Origin: Laspinema olomoucense D3b
Lineage (GTDB): Bacteria; Cyanobacteriota; Cyanobacteriia; Cyanobacteriales; Laspinemataceae
Direction of reading: 5' to 3'
Assembly (NCBI RefSeq): GCF_025370785.1
Contig: NZ_JAMXFA010000037.1
Location: 1-64,000, forward strand
DNA length: 64,000 nt
In this document: positions 49,062 through 60,353 of the stretch, piece by piece
Numbering within the stretch: position 1 is the stretch's first letter
Layout of the letters: each line of letters opens with the position of its first letter
Position numbers and translations under genes: made by a program
The notes under the pieces: generated by a model
What the model was told of the DNA's origin: nothing
Database searches by the model: none
Seen by the model: only the letters and a program-made list of their open reading frames with translations

Positions 49062-49900
49062 TCAGGTTGACCACTGCTGAACAAACCCTCGTCCTAAACT
49101 TTCTTGACCCCCAATCTGGATAATTTCTTGGCGACTCAACAAATTTTCAAATGCAGTCTGAGAACTTTCGCGAGTACCATTCGCTTGCGACGTAACACCC
49201 CAGGGGAAATACATCACGCTATCGGGTGGAATCGCTTCCTCGTAGCGAAATCCTCCCTCTACCGATTTATGCTCATCTAACTTGACCTTCACCTGCCGCC
49301 AGAGACTCATTTGGATTAGCGTCACACAATGATGGTCAGGCAAGACCAAGACGCGATCAATACCTTGACTAGCTGGATGCTGCGGTATAAATGCTTGCCA
49401 GTCCTTCCAGTCTTTCAACTCATTGGAGTTGATAATTGCATCCTTGAGATAAATCCCCGACTGATTTTTTTTGGCATTGGTCAAATAAGACTCCGCAGGA
49501 ATTTCAGGCAGCGACGGATTAAAGCGCTTCCAGCGGCGGAGTAACATCGGGCAGCTAATCCAAATCACGCCATGACTCAAGGAAGGTACAGGCAGCCATA
49601 GTAAAGAGCCGTCTCCAATCCAGACATCCCCTTGTTCAAGTTGGGTGATTGTCTTACCTGTTTGGGATTGGTATTCTGCCAAAAACTCTTGATTGTCCAA
49701 ATCTTTCAAGTCTGGGCCAAACAGTTGAGTGCGAAGTACGCGATTGTCCACACTAGCTCGTTGGCGTCCCCGAATCGTACTTGATGGAATATAAGGTAAA
49801 TCCGTATGAGATTCACGGGCAATTCCCAACAGGTTCCCTTCTTGAGTTGTGCCGCCGGTATGTAATGGGGCTAAGAGATATAGATAAACTAAATTGGTCA

Positions 49901-49901
<1 letters not shown>
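49062..49901 (-). CDS. cmr4: Cmr4 backbone subunit (Cas7 family)
   Basis: The 279-residue protein starts at ATG 49901 (MTNLVYLYLLAPLHTGG), which overlaps the cmr3 stop as TAATG and has AAGGAG upstream. PSSTIRGRQRASV and GGQESLGRGFVQ are the RAMP motifs. Well-studied Cmr4 proteins have VDxPIQRExHT, in which Asp cuts the target RNA. Here the stretch is GNLLGIARESHT, with Leu24 (or Asn23) in place of that Asp. The subunit probably still forms the crRNA filament, but target-RNA slicing may be absent. Confidence 0.9.
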
Positions 49902-51022
<1,121 letters not shown>

Positions 51023-54000
51023 TTAATGTTCACCTCCTACTTTGATTTGGCGACTACGCAGCACGAAGGCAGCCAGTTTCAACCAGTTTTTGACCTCGGC
51101 TTCTTGATGTTGGGTTTCGGTGGTCTGGTATAACCCGGTGAGAAATTCGCTCAAGGTTCCCTGAAATTTAGCTTTCAAGGCATCATCGCCTTTGAACACC
51201 TCACGACGGCTACAAAAGGCGATGCTCCAAGGCACAATGGCGTCAGCACAAGGAACCGGATGCTGACTCCACACTTGGGCAGCCTGCTCAAATAAGGCAG
51301 AATCTAGGGCAGGGAAATCTAAGTTAACGCCATCTAACTTAGGGAAATCCAACAGCGATCGCCACTTATCAAACACCTCAAACTTGGCCGTTGCCTTGAG
51401 AATATTGCCATTGCCATAGAGGACCCGCACCTGCACCGCATCTTTAACTTCTCCTTGGGGGCTACGATGGTCCTTGGCTCCCTCTTCCGCTGCCCAGAGG
51501 TTTTCTAAGGCAATGGCGAGAGGAACAGAGTGATGGGCCAAAACGATGCCAAAACTAATACTGGCTCTCGAACCCATCGTAAACAAGGGCCTACTCGAAA
51601 GATTTTTGGGCAATTTTTCCCTTTGCCACCGCCAATAATCTCCGTCATGGGCAAATTCCTTTTTCGGGTCGCTGCCGCCCTTGAAACATTGGCGAATATC
51701 CCACAGCCAGCTATCCCATTCCCATAAGTTGGTGTAGGCCAAAACGTCATCGCCACCACCATAAATTAATCGTCCGGCATGGCGCACCTCGGTCAGATAA
51801 GGGACTAACTGATTGGAAAAATCCAACAAGGCGCGACTCAGGGCGTTATGACTCGCTGGACCCATACGTTTTTGGCACTCTAGGAACTTCTCTAGGGACT
51901 CGCGAACGGCTAAGTCCGGGATTTGGTCTTGCAAGGCTTTGGGAATATACTCCTTATAGGCTTGCAAGGGTTCGCCTTTGAGCCAGTTGCTCATCCCATC
52001 GCCATCGCCAGCGGCGAGGACATACCAATCCGTGGGATTAGCGCCAGAGGGGAACCATTGGCTGATAGCCTCACGCAGTTTCCGAAGTTCTTCTTGTTTC
52101 TGCTGTTTTTGCTCGGTTTTAGTCAGGACCGCCCCGGCTGTCTGCGCTTGTGGTTCAAACTCTTCAATGTACCATCCGGCATTCAAGATCCGGGGATGAG
52201 GCCATTCGGGATGTTGGTCCGCGATCCAAGGAATTCCCCAAGATTGGGGTTCCCCCTTAAAATTGTTTTTAATCCAAGGAAGATCGCTTAAACTTTGGCA
52301 AGCCTTCTGATAATAAGCAAGGGCTTCTTGTTGTTGGGGATGATGTCGCAACCATCCGGCGACCCCCGAAGTCAAGTCGGGATAATAAAGTTGCAACCGG
52401 GTTTGAGGTTGCTGCAATAAATCGGGCAGAATCCGGTGCAACCCCCGTTTAAGCACTTCGGTGGCATTCAGTTCTTCAATCCCATCAAATAATCCGACCG
52501 ACCGCTGCCAATCTTTGGCGGTCTCTCCTTCGGTGACCCAATCGGGACCGTTATGGACTACCGGACCTATCCCGGAAATAGTAGACCGGGGTCCAAAGGC
52601 AGAGGGAATATTCCAAGTCCGCGAATTTTTCACCGCCGTCAACGCAAACCGGGTTTGGTCGAAAATGCTGGCCCACCAAGAACCCACATTCAAATTCGGC
52701 TGTCTGGCTTTATAAGATTGCGACCGTTGGCGGCGATCGCGCCAATCTTCGAGAACGCTACTCTGATAAGTTTCGGCCACAAATTGCGCTTCGGCTTCCA
52801 GCAGTAGATTCTCCGTAGGACGAGCAAACTGATTTTGGACCTTTTGCCAAGTTTGATAACTTTGAGGTTGACGTGGGGACTGGTGCAGTTCCAAAAGGCG
52901 ATCGCCCAGGGGTAGGGCAGTCCAATAGGTTTGCCATTGTGCTTTGAGCCAGTCAGACCAAGTATGAGGATTGAGCTTGGGCATCCATTTTTGAGTGTTT
53001 TGCAGATCCGCCAACACTTGGTTTCCCAAACTGAGCCATTCTTCCTGGAGGGTTTGTTCAGCCTGTTGCATTGCGGCGCACACCGGATTTTTTACTTGCC
53101 CCTTGCCGGTGCTACCCGCCCCGTTATCCGGGAGAATCATTACCAGCACATTGGGAAAACCAGCGGTGAGCAGTTGCCGTTCGCTAGGGGATTCAATCCA
53201 CTCGGAAAAGCCAGGATATTTTGACAACAGCCAACAATCAATGAGCGGTTGGGCATAGAGGCAGGGATAAACTAGCGTATCCGGGCCATATTTCCAAGCA
53301 AGCGCCCAAGCGACCTTAGCAGACAAATAATGGAGTAACCAAGAACCCGCCCAAAAGTCGCGCATCTTACGGCTGGCTTTGATGAGTTCCTGTACCGGCG
53401 TAAAGCTAAAAATGCCCACATAAGGACGGGATTGGTGATAATCTTTGCCTTGGATGGCCCGCTTCCGGGGATAATTATCTGGGTCACAATGATAACCTGC
53501 TAAAGCCCCAGCCAAAGCTGAAGTCATGGTGGTATGACTCCATACCGACGCATCAGGAATCCGAGTATCTGCCGGGAGTAAGGGCAACGTGGATTCTTCT
53601 GAGAGGTTCGCCGTCTGGTCCAGGGCGCGGGAGAGGGCCACAGGATAGCAGCGCCATAACCACCAGTAAACTTGCCGTGCATCAGGACAGGTGCGGATAC
53701 TGTCGGGAATCAAAATAGTTTCAACTTCCGCTAACCATTTGCTTCGGTTGCTCTTCTCATTGAGCAAGAAATCGTGCCACTCCCCTAGTTTGAGGGTTTG
53801 TGTGGCTCCCGAAAGCAGATGTTTGATTTCTAACCCGTTCTTGTCATAATCTACTGCCTTATGACCGGGCAGACGACCCAGGGCAGCGCGATCGCTCGCT
53901 GAGGCAATCAAATCGCACAAGCTAATCTGTTTCAACCAGTTGCTATTATAGACAGACTCCTTATGAGACTTAGCTTTCGGGGATATCCAGCCCTCCATGC

Positions 54001-54118
54001 AAGCCAGCGATCGCCATGCTCCCTCGCTACCACGTCCTGCATTCGTATGTAATGCCTTGAGCGCTGGATCATGGAGCAATCCCCAGATCTTCGCTTGCCA
54101 ATAGGGTATATTTGTCAT
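51023..54118 (-). CDS. cmr2: Cmr2 (Cas10) polymerase/nuclease subunit
   Basis: The 1031-residue protein starts at ATG 54118 (MTNIPYWQAKIWGLLHDPAL); the frame extends 16 codons further without Cmr2 character. The N-terminal HD motif is His16-Asp17 in LLHDPALKAL. The first palm-like domain contains AAGDGDGMSNWLKG near residue 700. The cyclase motif GGDD is at 788-791 (IYGGGDDVLAY). This predicts synthesis of cyclic oligoadenylate on target binding, which would switch on the CARF-HEPN enzyme. It is the first gene of the Cmr operon. Confidence 0.95.
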   Translation of the reverse strand: MTNIPYWQAKIWGLLHDPALKALHTNAGRGSEGAWRSLACMEGWISPKAKSHKESVYNSNWLKQISLCDLIASASDRAALGRLPGHKAVDYDKNGLEIKHLLSGATQTLKLGEWHDFLLNEKSNRSKWLAEVETILIPDSIRTCPDARQVYWWLWRCYPVALSRALDQTANLSEESTLPLLPADTRIPDASVWSHTTMTSALAGALAGYHCDPDNYPRKRAIQGKDYHQSRPYVGIFSFTPVQELIKASRKMRDFWAGSWLLHYLSAKVAWALAWKYGPDTLVYPCLYAQPLIDCWLLSKYPGFSEWIESPSERQLLTAGFPNVLVMILPDNGAGSTGKGQVKNPVCAAMQQAEQTLQEEWLSLGNQVLADLQNTQKWMPKLNPHTWSDWLKAQWQTYWTALPLGDRLLELHQSPRQPQSYQTWQKVQNQFARPTENLLLEAEAQFVAETYQSSVLEDWRDRRQRSQSYKARQPNLNVGSWWASIFDQTRFALTAVKNSRTWNIPSAFGPRSTISGIGPVVHNGPDWVTEGETAKDWQRSVGLFDGIEELNATEVLKRGLHRILPDLLQQPQTRLQLYYPDLTSGVAGWLRHHPQQQEALAYYQKACQSLSDLPWIKNNFKGEPQSWGIPWIADQHPEWPHPRILNAGWYIEEFEPQAQTAGAVLTKTEQKQQKQEELRKLREAISQWFPSGANPTDWYVLAAGDGDGMSNWLKGEPLQAYKEYIPKALQDQIPDLAVRESLEKFLECQKRMGPASHNALSRALLDFSNQLVPYLTEVRHAGRLIYGGGDDVLAYTNLWEWDSWLWDIRQCFKGGSDPKKEFAHDGDYWRWQREKLPKNLSSRPLFTMGSRASISFGIVLAHHSVPLAIALENLWAAEEGAKDHRSPQGEVKDAVQVRVLYGNGNILKATAKFEVFDKWRSLLDFPKLDGVNLDFPALDSALFEQAAQVWSQHPVPCADAIVPWSIAFCSRREVFKGDDALKAKFQGTLSEFLTGLYQTTETQHQEAEVKNWLKLAAFVLRSRQIKVGGEH

Positions 54119-54568
54119 GGTTTGTTGATTTTTCTTGAAATGAATGGACCGGCGGGGAATTAACACAAGCCGTCGCCTTCTGTTTACCTATCGGGATATT
54201 TGGGAAAAATTACGCAATTTTTTGGTCATTCTTAGAAATTCTTGCCGTTCCCAGCCTCCATCTAGGAATGCCATAAGGATTCTGCTTCATTCTCTAGGAA
54301 AGCAATTGCTCCAATATGCAAGGTTTGCCGGTGACATTATGTAATTAGAGTAGGACTCTCGCGATGTACGAACCCAACGCGGCGCACAAAAACCCGATTA
54401 ATCCTTAATTTATCAGCTTTTCCTAGGGTTGTCTGATATTTGAAGATATGTATCTAAATTATTGCAAAACGATACAAACCCTTACAAATCAACACATTTC
54501 GCCATTGTTAATAAACTGTGTCAATATTGCCATTACCTTGACATTCTCCAAAAAAAAGGGTAAACCGT
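54119..54568. other. divergent promoter region of cmr operon and WYL regulator
   Basis: About 450 bases separate the two starts. The part from 54350 to 54560 is AT-rich and is the likely site of both promoters. No clear long palindrome for the regulator was found, although short words such as GATACAAACCCTTACA recur in part. No gene is seen. Confidence 0.45.
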
Positions 54569-55741
54569 ATGGCTAAGAAACCAACCCCCCACCCTTACTC
54601 CGACCGCAGCAGTTTTGAGAGGCTGATGTTGCTGATTGCAACCCTGGTTCACTATCCTGGAGTCGGACATATCCCGGAAGAAGAACGGGAAAGTCACTCC
54701 GGCGATGCGCTGCAAGCCTTACAGGAAAAAGTGTGCGAGTTGGCGGCGAGTTTAGAAATCGAATTGCCTCCAGGCTACCCGGCAACCGCCACCCTTCGCA
54801 AAGATTTACAATGCTTGCGAGACTACGGCATCCTTGATCGCCGGATTTATCGCTGGGGATATTACCTGGGAACTGGGGTAATGAGCGTAGAACAGTTGCA
54901 GATCATGATGTGCGCCTTAGAATCTCAAGGCAAGTACCAAAGCAATCCTCAAGCACGTCAACTTTATGACCTGTTATCTCGGCGGTTGCGCGGGCTGGAA
55001 TTGGCAACCCCTGGGCAATTTTTATATCCGGTGCGCCAACATCTGAATCGAGCGATTATGGAGACCGACCCTCTGGAAATGATAAAACGGGGAAACAATC
55101 AAAATACCTTATTTCATCAGCAAGCAACCGTGGAACAGGCAATCGCCTCCGCTCAGGCGATCGAACTGTCTCGTAAGCGTGACCCCTATGGTCGCAGGTT
55201 GGTCGGTCCTTTGCGAGTCTGGCCCCTGCAACTGGTGTACCATGATATCGCTTGGTATTTGATTTACGAATATTGTGAGACCGGACATCTGGCGATTGGT
55301 CGATTTGACCGTTTTGGAGACTACTGTCAGTTGCTCACTCAGCAGCGCACCCTCGAACATCAATCCCAAAGTTTGAAAAATGCCCATCAACTCTTGCAAA
55401 ATGGCTGGGGATTGTATTTGGGTGACCCGGAAGAACAAGCAGCAGAATTAGCCGGGACTGTAAAGTTGAAACCTGTCAAGGTGAGATTTTTTAGCCCGGT
55501 GATGGAGTTTATCCGGGAAGGGGACTGTCGCCATCCCCAACAAAAAATTAAACTCGGCCCCAAAAATGAGACCGGCCAAATTGAATATATCGATTACATT
55601 GTGCCATTACCCCGGCGCTCATTTAAGGAGTTTTTGCTGTGGGTCTATCGCTACATGAACAATGCAATTGTGACATCTCCCCCTGAATTGGTTCAACAAC
55701 ACCGGCAAGCCGCCCAGGATTTAGTCGCCCGCTGGGAGTAG
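54569..55741 (+). CDS. WYL-domain transcription regulator of the CRISPR locus
   Basis: The 390-residue protein has a winged-helix N-terminus (about 10-100, with TATLRKDLQCLRDYGILDRR) and a WYL-type ligand domain (about 160-270: YHDIAWYLIYEYCETGHLAI then GRFDRF). A C-terminal extension ends in LPRRSFKEFLLWVYRYMNNA. Such regulators often control cyanobacterial CRISPR-Cas loci; Sll7009 of Synechocystis is a known repressor of one. It is divergent from cmr2, so it probably acts on the shared promoter region. It is complete. Confidence 0.85.
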   Translation: MAKKPTPHPYSDRSSFERLMLLIATLVHYPGVGHIPEEERESHSGDALQALQEKVCELAASLEIELPPGYPATATLRKDLQCLRDYGILDRRIYRWGYYLGTGVMSVEQLQIMMCALESQGKYQSNPQARQLYDLLSRRLRGLELATPGQFLYPVRQHLNRAIMETDPLEMIKRGNNQNTLFHQQATVEQAIASAQAIELSRKRDPYGRRLVGPLRVWPLQLVYHDIAWYLIYEYCETGHLAIGRFDRFGDYCQLLTQQRTLEHQSQSLKNAHQLLQNGWGLYLGDPEEQAAELAGTVKLKPVKVRFFSPVMEFIREGDCRHPQQKIKLGPKNETGQIEYIDYIVPLPRRSFKEFLLWVYRYMNNAIVTSPPELVQQHRQAAQDLVARWE

Positions 55742-55965
55742 AGTGGGGGAGTGTGCAATCAAATTTGGTGGGGGCATTTCTGGGCGATCGGCTTAGCGAT
55801 GACCCATTGTTTGGACAAATTTTCCCGGGTTACAGGTTGTTTCTTATTTCCTTAAAACTTTTTGCAACAAAGGATTTTACCGATTTTTCAAAAAGTCCAA
55901 GGTTTTGATATTCCTCACCATAACCAAAGTTTTTTAAGTGGGTAGTTTTTCAGTCACATTTCCTC
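55742..55965. other. boundary of cassette B
   Basis: From about 55910 the sequence becomes similar to that before the cassette A small gene (ACATTYCCYCTTAAAAATAT then TTGGC). This marks the left limit of the duplicated cassette. No gene is seen. Confidence 0.5.
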
Positions 55966-56301
55966 TTAAAAATATTTGGCAATTTTTTTAATTTCCTCCG
56001 CCTGGAATTGAGCCAACAATGCCAACAGTGCAGTAAACGGGCAAGGAGTGTTTGCAAAGGTCAAGCCACTCCCCCATTTATCAATGCGCGACTCTGAGAT
56101 GGTTTGGCCCGTGAACTTAGTCAAGACTGCCGACAAAAACCGGAGACAACGTGAACGACGGCCAGACCGGGCATTCAGCTTGTCACCGGCATGACGCAAC
56201 GGCAAAAATCGGTCACAAAATTCTTCCGGACTCATGCTTATTATTATGGATTGGCTCGGCTGTTGAGTAGATTGATTGCTCCGGTTGGATGCTGCATACA
56301 T
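55966..56301 (-). CDS. cassette B small protein (111 aa)
   Basis: A paralogue of 30909-31241, starting at ATG 56301 (MYAASNRSNQSTQQ) with AGGAG upstream. The two proteins are almost the same from SPEEFCDRFLPLRH to the C-terminal AEEIKKIAKYF. The central RSGRRSRCLRFLSAVLTKF is basic and amphipathic. The function is unknown. High conservation between copies, compared with the diverged regulators, suggests selection on this protein or gene conversion. Confidence 0.7.
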   Translation of the reverse strand: MYAASNRSNQSTQQPSQSIIISMSPEEFCDRFLPLRHAGDKLNARSGRRSRCLRFLSAVLTKFTGQTISESRIDKWGSGLTFANTPCPFTALLALLAQFQAEEIKKIAKYF

Positions 56302-56466
56302 AGAAAAATCTCCTGATTTGATTGAAAGGATTAAGGGTTTTTTTGTAGGGTAGAATTGATGGACACTTCCATCCCTCACCGGCAAACCTTTTATATGGCT
56401 TGGGCGTAAGGTAATTATTATCTGAGTTTTATCTCAGCTAAGAAAATGTCGAGAGTCAGAACTGTT

Positions 56467-58371
56467 TCAAGAGCGTTGCATTTGACCCAACGGTGACAAC
56501 TCCCAACCCATTTTTGCTTTGAGTTCTTGATTTTCCTGTTGGAGTTGGGTTAACTGCTTTTTCGTGTCATACAACCGAGTGTTGAGTTCGGTGACTTGCT
56601 CCTGCCATTGCAAAAACTTCGGATTTTTTTGCGGGTCTTTATAGTGGGCAATTGTCTCCGTCGCTTGCGCCAACGAAGATTGCAACTCCTCAATCTGCAA
56701 TTGTTTTTCTTCCGTGACAGAACGGATTTGCTGTTGGGCTTCTTCTACAGGAACAAAAGTGTCCATCGGCGGTAGGAAGACTTGAACTGGCTCCATCTGT
56801 TCGCCGTAGCAAATAATTCTCGTTTTTTCGCCAGAAAGCTGCACCTGGAAACGGTGTAGGGTGTCGCTTTCCTCTGGTAATTGGACGACTTGACCGAGGC
56901 GATCGCAATATTTCCGATTGTCATGATTCACAATCCGAACGTAGGAACCGACCGTGAGGGGCTTAGGTGTGGGTGTCTTTTGTTCGAGAGAGCGATGGGC
57001 CTCAGCCAATTGGATTTCCAGAGCCATCACCTTGGCGCTCAACTGAGAATTATCCGCATATTTCATACTGGATTCTTTGGCAGCCTTCTCTGAAACTAAT
57101 GCTTCATAGCATTGCTGCATTTCCTCAAGCTGACTCAGCAGTTGTTGGTTCTGCTCTTTCAACTGCTCTAAAAGTTCATCCGACTGGGTGGATTCGAGGT
57201 GTTCAATTTGTTGTTGGAGCAGGTGCATATCCAAATCTTTTTGGGCGTTTTCTTGGATGAGTTTTTGGAGTTCTTGGTTTTCTCGTTCGAGGCGATCGCG
57301 CTGCGCTTGCAATCCATGAATCAGGGCAGTAGCCTTGTCTGCCTCCTTGAGTTGGGCGCTCAAATCCCGGACTTGCCTTTCCAGTTCTGCCATTCGGTCC
57401 AACTGAGGCGGAGGAACCACCGGCGCGAGTTTTTGCATACTCAACGCTTGTTGGAGATGGCGGTGACGAGGAACAACTGGACCCTCTTCACCAGCTTCTT
57501 GCCGCGCCAGGGTACGAACACAAGAGCGAAATTCTTCAGAAGCCTTGGTATCCAACCGCAGGCCACGTTCTATCCACTTCAATTGGGTTTCGATGATAGG
57601 ATCATTGGGCTCCCCACAGTTGGCAATAAACGAGGCGATCGCTGGAGCAGCCTTGTTAGTCCTGGGGGCAGATTGCATCAATTTAGAAACATCCCACTCG
57701 GTCAAAACCTCAATTGCTTCGATGAGATGGTCCGTCAATACCGGCGATTCTTTAATGTGGGCTAACCGCTGTGCTTCCGCTTGCAAGGTGGCGATCGCAT
57801 CCTCCTCCGCATCAAATTTGTCTGCGACTAATTCCCAGTCCGCTTCACTGACGGGTTGCCCTAAATTAATACTGCCGTGCCGAGCTTTACGGATGCTGTT
57901 GACGGTCTGCTTGCCCGCTTTAAGCAGTCTGAGTAACAGGTGTTCATCGCTAATTTTCGTCAGTTCCTTGAGGGCGCTAATGGACCAAGACTGGACCGAC
58001 TTGAGGATGAGGCGTTGGATACGCCGGTGCTGCGAGTCGAACCATTCCGAAATCTGGATGAGGGACCGGGCCATCCAAGTCGAACCCCCGAAGTCAGAGG
58101 AACGCAGCCAGTCTTCAAATCGCTGCTCTCCTTGACTCAGCCCATGTTCGAGGCAGAGTTCATGCAACAGTCGCCGGAAGCTGCGTCCGATTTCTAGGCC
58201 GCTAACAAAAGTGTGGTGGACAAAACTGAAGAACTGAGAGAGGGTTGCCTTGGCTTGCTCTTGTAGTCTTTGGGAACCGAAACTCGCGTAGTCGTAATCG
58301 GTTTGGAGAACCAATGGAACAACGGTGTCCCGCTGGACGAATGCTTGACCTGATTGAATTTGAGCTATCAT
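56467..58371 (-). CDS. cassette B large coiled-coil protein (634 aa)
   Basis: A paralogue of 31412-33310. I place the start at ATG 58371 (MIAQIQSGQAFVQRD). Similarity begins at the DYDY motif near residue 29 and runs to the shared end AKMGWELSPLGQMQRS. The order is the same: helical DUF3102-like domain, coiled coil (AQLKEADKATALIHGLQAQR), KOW/SH3-like domain (LTVGSYVRIVNHDNRKYCDR) and a terminal coiled coil. The first 28 residues and the upstream leader differ between copies. Confidence 0.75.
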   Translation of the reverse strand: MIAQIQSGQAFVQRDTVVPLVLQTDYDYASFGSQRLQEQAKATLSQFFSFVHHTFVSGLEIGRSFRRLLHELCLEHGLSQGEQRFEDWLRSSDFGGSTWMARSLIQISEWFDSQHRRIQRLILKSVQSWSISALKELTKISDEHLLLRLLKAGKQTVNSIRKARHGSINLGQPVSEADWELVADKFDAEEDAIATLQAEAQRLAHIKESPVLTDHLIEAIEVLTEWDVSKLMQSAPRTNKAAPAIASFIANCGEPNDPIIETQLKWIERGLRLDTKASEEFRSCVRTLARQEAGEEGPVVPRHRHLQQALSMQKLAPVVPPPQLDRMAELERQVRDLSAQLKEADKATALIHGLQAQRDRLERENQELQKLIQENAQKDLDMHLLQQQIEHLESTQSDELLEQLKEQNQQLLSQLEEMQQCYEALVSEKAAKESSMKYADNSQLSAKVMALEIQLAEAHRSLEQKTPTPKPLTVGSYVRIVNHDNRKYCDRLGQVVQLPEESDTLHRFQVQLSGEKTRIICYGEQMEPVQVFLPPMDTFVPVEEAQQQIRSVTEEKQLQIEELQSSLAQATETIAHYKDPQKNPKFLQWQEQVTELNTRLYDTKKQLTQLQQENQELKAKMGWELSPLGQMQRS

Positions 58372-58395
58372 GATGGTGAATTTTTTGATTTGTCG

Positions 58396-58422
58396 GTCTC
58401 CCGTTGGCGCGGGAGACTTTTT
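58396..58422. promoter_or_regulatory. leader hairpin of the cassette B large gene
   Basis: GTCTCCCG (58396-58403) pairs with CGGGAGAC (58410-58417), followed on the plus strand by five T. It is 25 bases before the gene start. Position and form match 33342-33365 although the stem sequence is different. Confidence 0.5.
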
Positions 58423-58843
58423 CGTTTTTAACCAGCGACTTGGCTTTTTCCAGTTCAAACCTGGGCGATGCTTGAGCACGTCGGCTTGAGTGTCTAGTGG
58501 CTGGCATCAAGTCCTAGAGCCTGACTCGGGTAAGCCTTAACCGTATTTGGCTAAGAACAACCGGGTCAGTCCACCTTGCTGCCTTCTCAAAAGCCTGGAA
58601 AAAATAAAGTGACTAAAATGAAATCGATTTGGTCGTTTGCTGCCTTCCTTATAGCTAATTTTTTGGGTTTTGTCAAGAGTCAAGCAAAAGTGCCTAAAGC
58701 CTTGCCAGCAAATAGTTTTAGCTATTTTTGGCTCTCGAAATAAAAATTAAGAAAAGTAAACAAATTGTGGAAAAAGTGAAAGCGCTTTGCCATTTGTCGG
58801 AAATTGACCACACAATAGATTGGGATAGTGTGGAAGGTAGAGC
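58423..58843. other. divergent promoter region of cassette B
   Basis: About 420 bases before the regulator gene. It has no counterpart of the 32-bp palindrome of cassette A; the best symmetric word is AAAGCGCTTT at 58779-58788. No gene is seen. Confidence 0.4.
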
Positions 58844-59635
58844 GTGACAAGTAAAAGCGAAAGGTTGTCAGATTTGTTGCTGTTTCTGGAGAGTCAGATG
58901 ATGGCTCCACCCGAGGAGCGTGAGTCTATATTGCTCGAATACCTGAATCGAGTGGGGCCAACTAGCAGCGTGACCAGCTTAAAGCGCTGGAAAGCGGGCG
59001 ACCAGTTCCCTTGGCGCTCGAAGAGGATTTTGTTGGCACAGGCCATCGGCTGCACTCATCCCGAACTGGATCGATTTTTGCTCAAGGAAGAACCCGAAAA
59101 TGCCCAAGAGTTCTTTGCCCGGTTGCCTGAGTTGCTGCCTGAGTACCGCACCCGGAAAGCTGAACTCAAAATTTCGGTGAGTTCGGAGTTGCAAATTTTA
59201 GAGGGGATGGAAGTCTTGAATCATCAACTCGTGCAGATGAATCAACGGAGTCCGTTTAGTTTATCTAGGAAGTTGCTGGGTATCTTAGAAAATCTAATGG
59301 GTTTGCTTGATATCGAATCAATGGTACTTTTAAAGGCTAATCTTTCTAAAACTATTGAGCTTAAATTAAAACAACTAAATCTGAATTCAGAGCAGGAGTC
59401 AAGACCAGGCCAGACTTTTTCTGCTATTTTTGCTAATAAAAATCTAGGCCAACTTTCTGAGGATACTCAAATCCCCCTTGCCCGATTGGAAGCAATTGCC
59501 AAACTCCAAGTTAAACCTTCGGACCAAGAACTTTCTTTGTTAGAAGGATTTTTAGAGGTATCTTTGGAAGAACTTATCCGAATTAGAGCCACAACTCAGT
59601 ACCAAACTAAGGATGTCAATGGAGGAGTAAAATAA
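58844..59635 (+). CDS. cassette B regulator-like protein
   Basis: The 263-residue protein starts at GTG 58844. Residues 1-65 are helical (SDLLLFLESQMMAPPEERES; RWKAGDQFPWRSKRILLAQA) and take the place of the helix-turn-helix of the cassette A regulator. A middle region (SRKLLGILENLMGLLDIESM) matches that protein's ALASLLDLDSVMQ stretch. The C-terminal part (GQLSEDTQIPLARLEAIAKL) is again helix-turn-helix-like. Overall it is a remote homologue with the same layout. Its stop is 1 base before the next start. Confidence 0.6.
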   Translation: MTSKSERLSDLLLFLESQMMAPPEERESILLEYLNRVGPTSSVTSLKRWKAGDQFPWRSKRILLAQAIGCTHPELDRFLLKEEPENAQEFFARLPELLPEYRTRKAELKISVSSELQILEGMEVLNHQLVQMNQRSPFSLSRKLLGILENLMGLLDIESMVLLKANLSKTIELKLKQLNLNSEQESRPGQTFSAIFANKNLGQLSEDTQIPLARLEAIAKLQVKPSDQELSLLEGFLEVSLEELIRIRATTQYQTKDVNGGVK

Positions 59636-59636
59636 C

Positions 59637-60350
59637 ATGGACAAATCCAACTTTATGCAACTATTCCCAGGCTGCAACTGGATTGCTAGTCATGCTGAAA
59701 GTGAAGCGGCAATTGTCCAAGCCGGAAGTTGGGACGCAGCTATGGAGATTCATAAAACTTATTTTCAAGCGTTAGCCAGACTCGCCCGCGATTTAGGAAA
59801 GCGAGAAATTCGCATTGAACATAACGACGCGAGCAAGCCTCCATTGCGGGTGATGGCAGATTTTGCTAACTGTGGTCAAGAAGAAAGCGGATTTACCAAT
59901 GAAGGTAACCTAAATTGGAGGTCGGTTTTTAAGCAATATTCTCTAGCGCGCTTCTCGAAAATGTGGAGCGATTTGGAGTTAGATTTTAATGCACTCCATC
60001 AATCAGCCAATGCTATTTACATCAGTCAGATAGAAGACCAGACCAACTTATATGCCAATCGCACGGCATTGTTAGCCCAAGGCAAAAAACCCAAAGAGTT
60101 CTTGGGACAATCAGCTTGTGCCTTAAATGATGAAGAAGAACTGGCCCGTCGCTGCCATTTAATTTACAATGATGGCGGACTCAATGAATATGGATACTCG
60201 GCATTACGGTGGTTTCGCGAACCCAGCACAGGCTTTTGGCGGCGCAAGCGCATGAACTTTATCAGCAATTTTCGTAAGCTCGAATATCTCGGCGAATTGT
60301 GCTGGATTGGCGAAGTGTTAGTGGCTGAAGAAACCGGAAGTATTCTCTAG
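59637..60350 (+). CDS. cassette B PAS-like protein
   Basis: The 237-residue protein has a helical N-terminal part (EAAIVQAGSWDAAMEIHKTY) and a PAS-like domain at about 115-235. It has AIYISQIEDQTNLYANRTAL then GKKPKEFLGQ, like the N-A-x-x-x-x-G and E-L-L-G positions of PAS domains, and ends in ISNFRKLEYLGELCWIGEVL. It takes the same place as the PAS-like gene of cassette A, directly after the regulator, but is not close in sequence. It probably senses a ligand or partner for the regulator. Confidence 0.55.
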   Translation: MDKSNFMQLFPGCNWIASHAESEAAIVQAGSWDAAMEIHKTYFQALARLARDLGKREIRIEHNDASKPPLRVMADFANCGQEESGFTNEGNLNWRSVFKQYSLARFSKMWSDLELDFNALHQSANAIYISQIEDQTNLYANRTALLAQGKKPKEFLGQSACALNDEEELARRCHLIYNDGGLNEYGYSALRWFREPSTGFWRRKRMNFISNFRKLEYLGELCWIGEVLVAEETGSIL

Positions 60351-60353
60351 GCG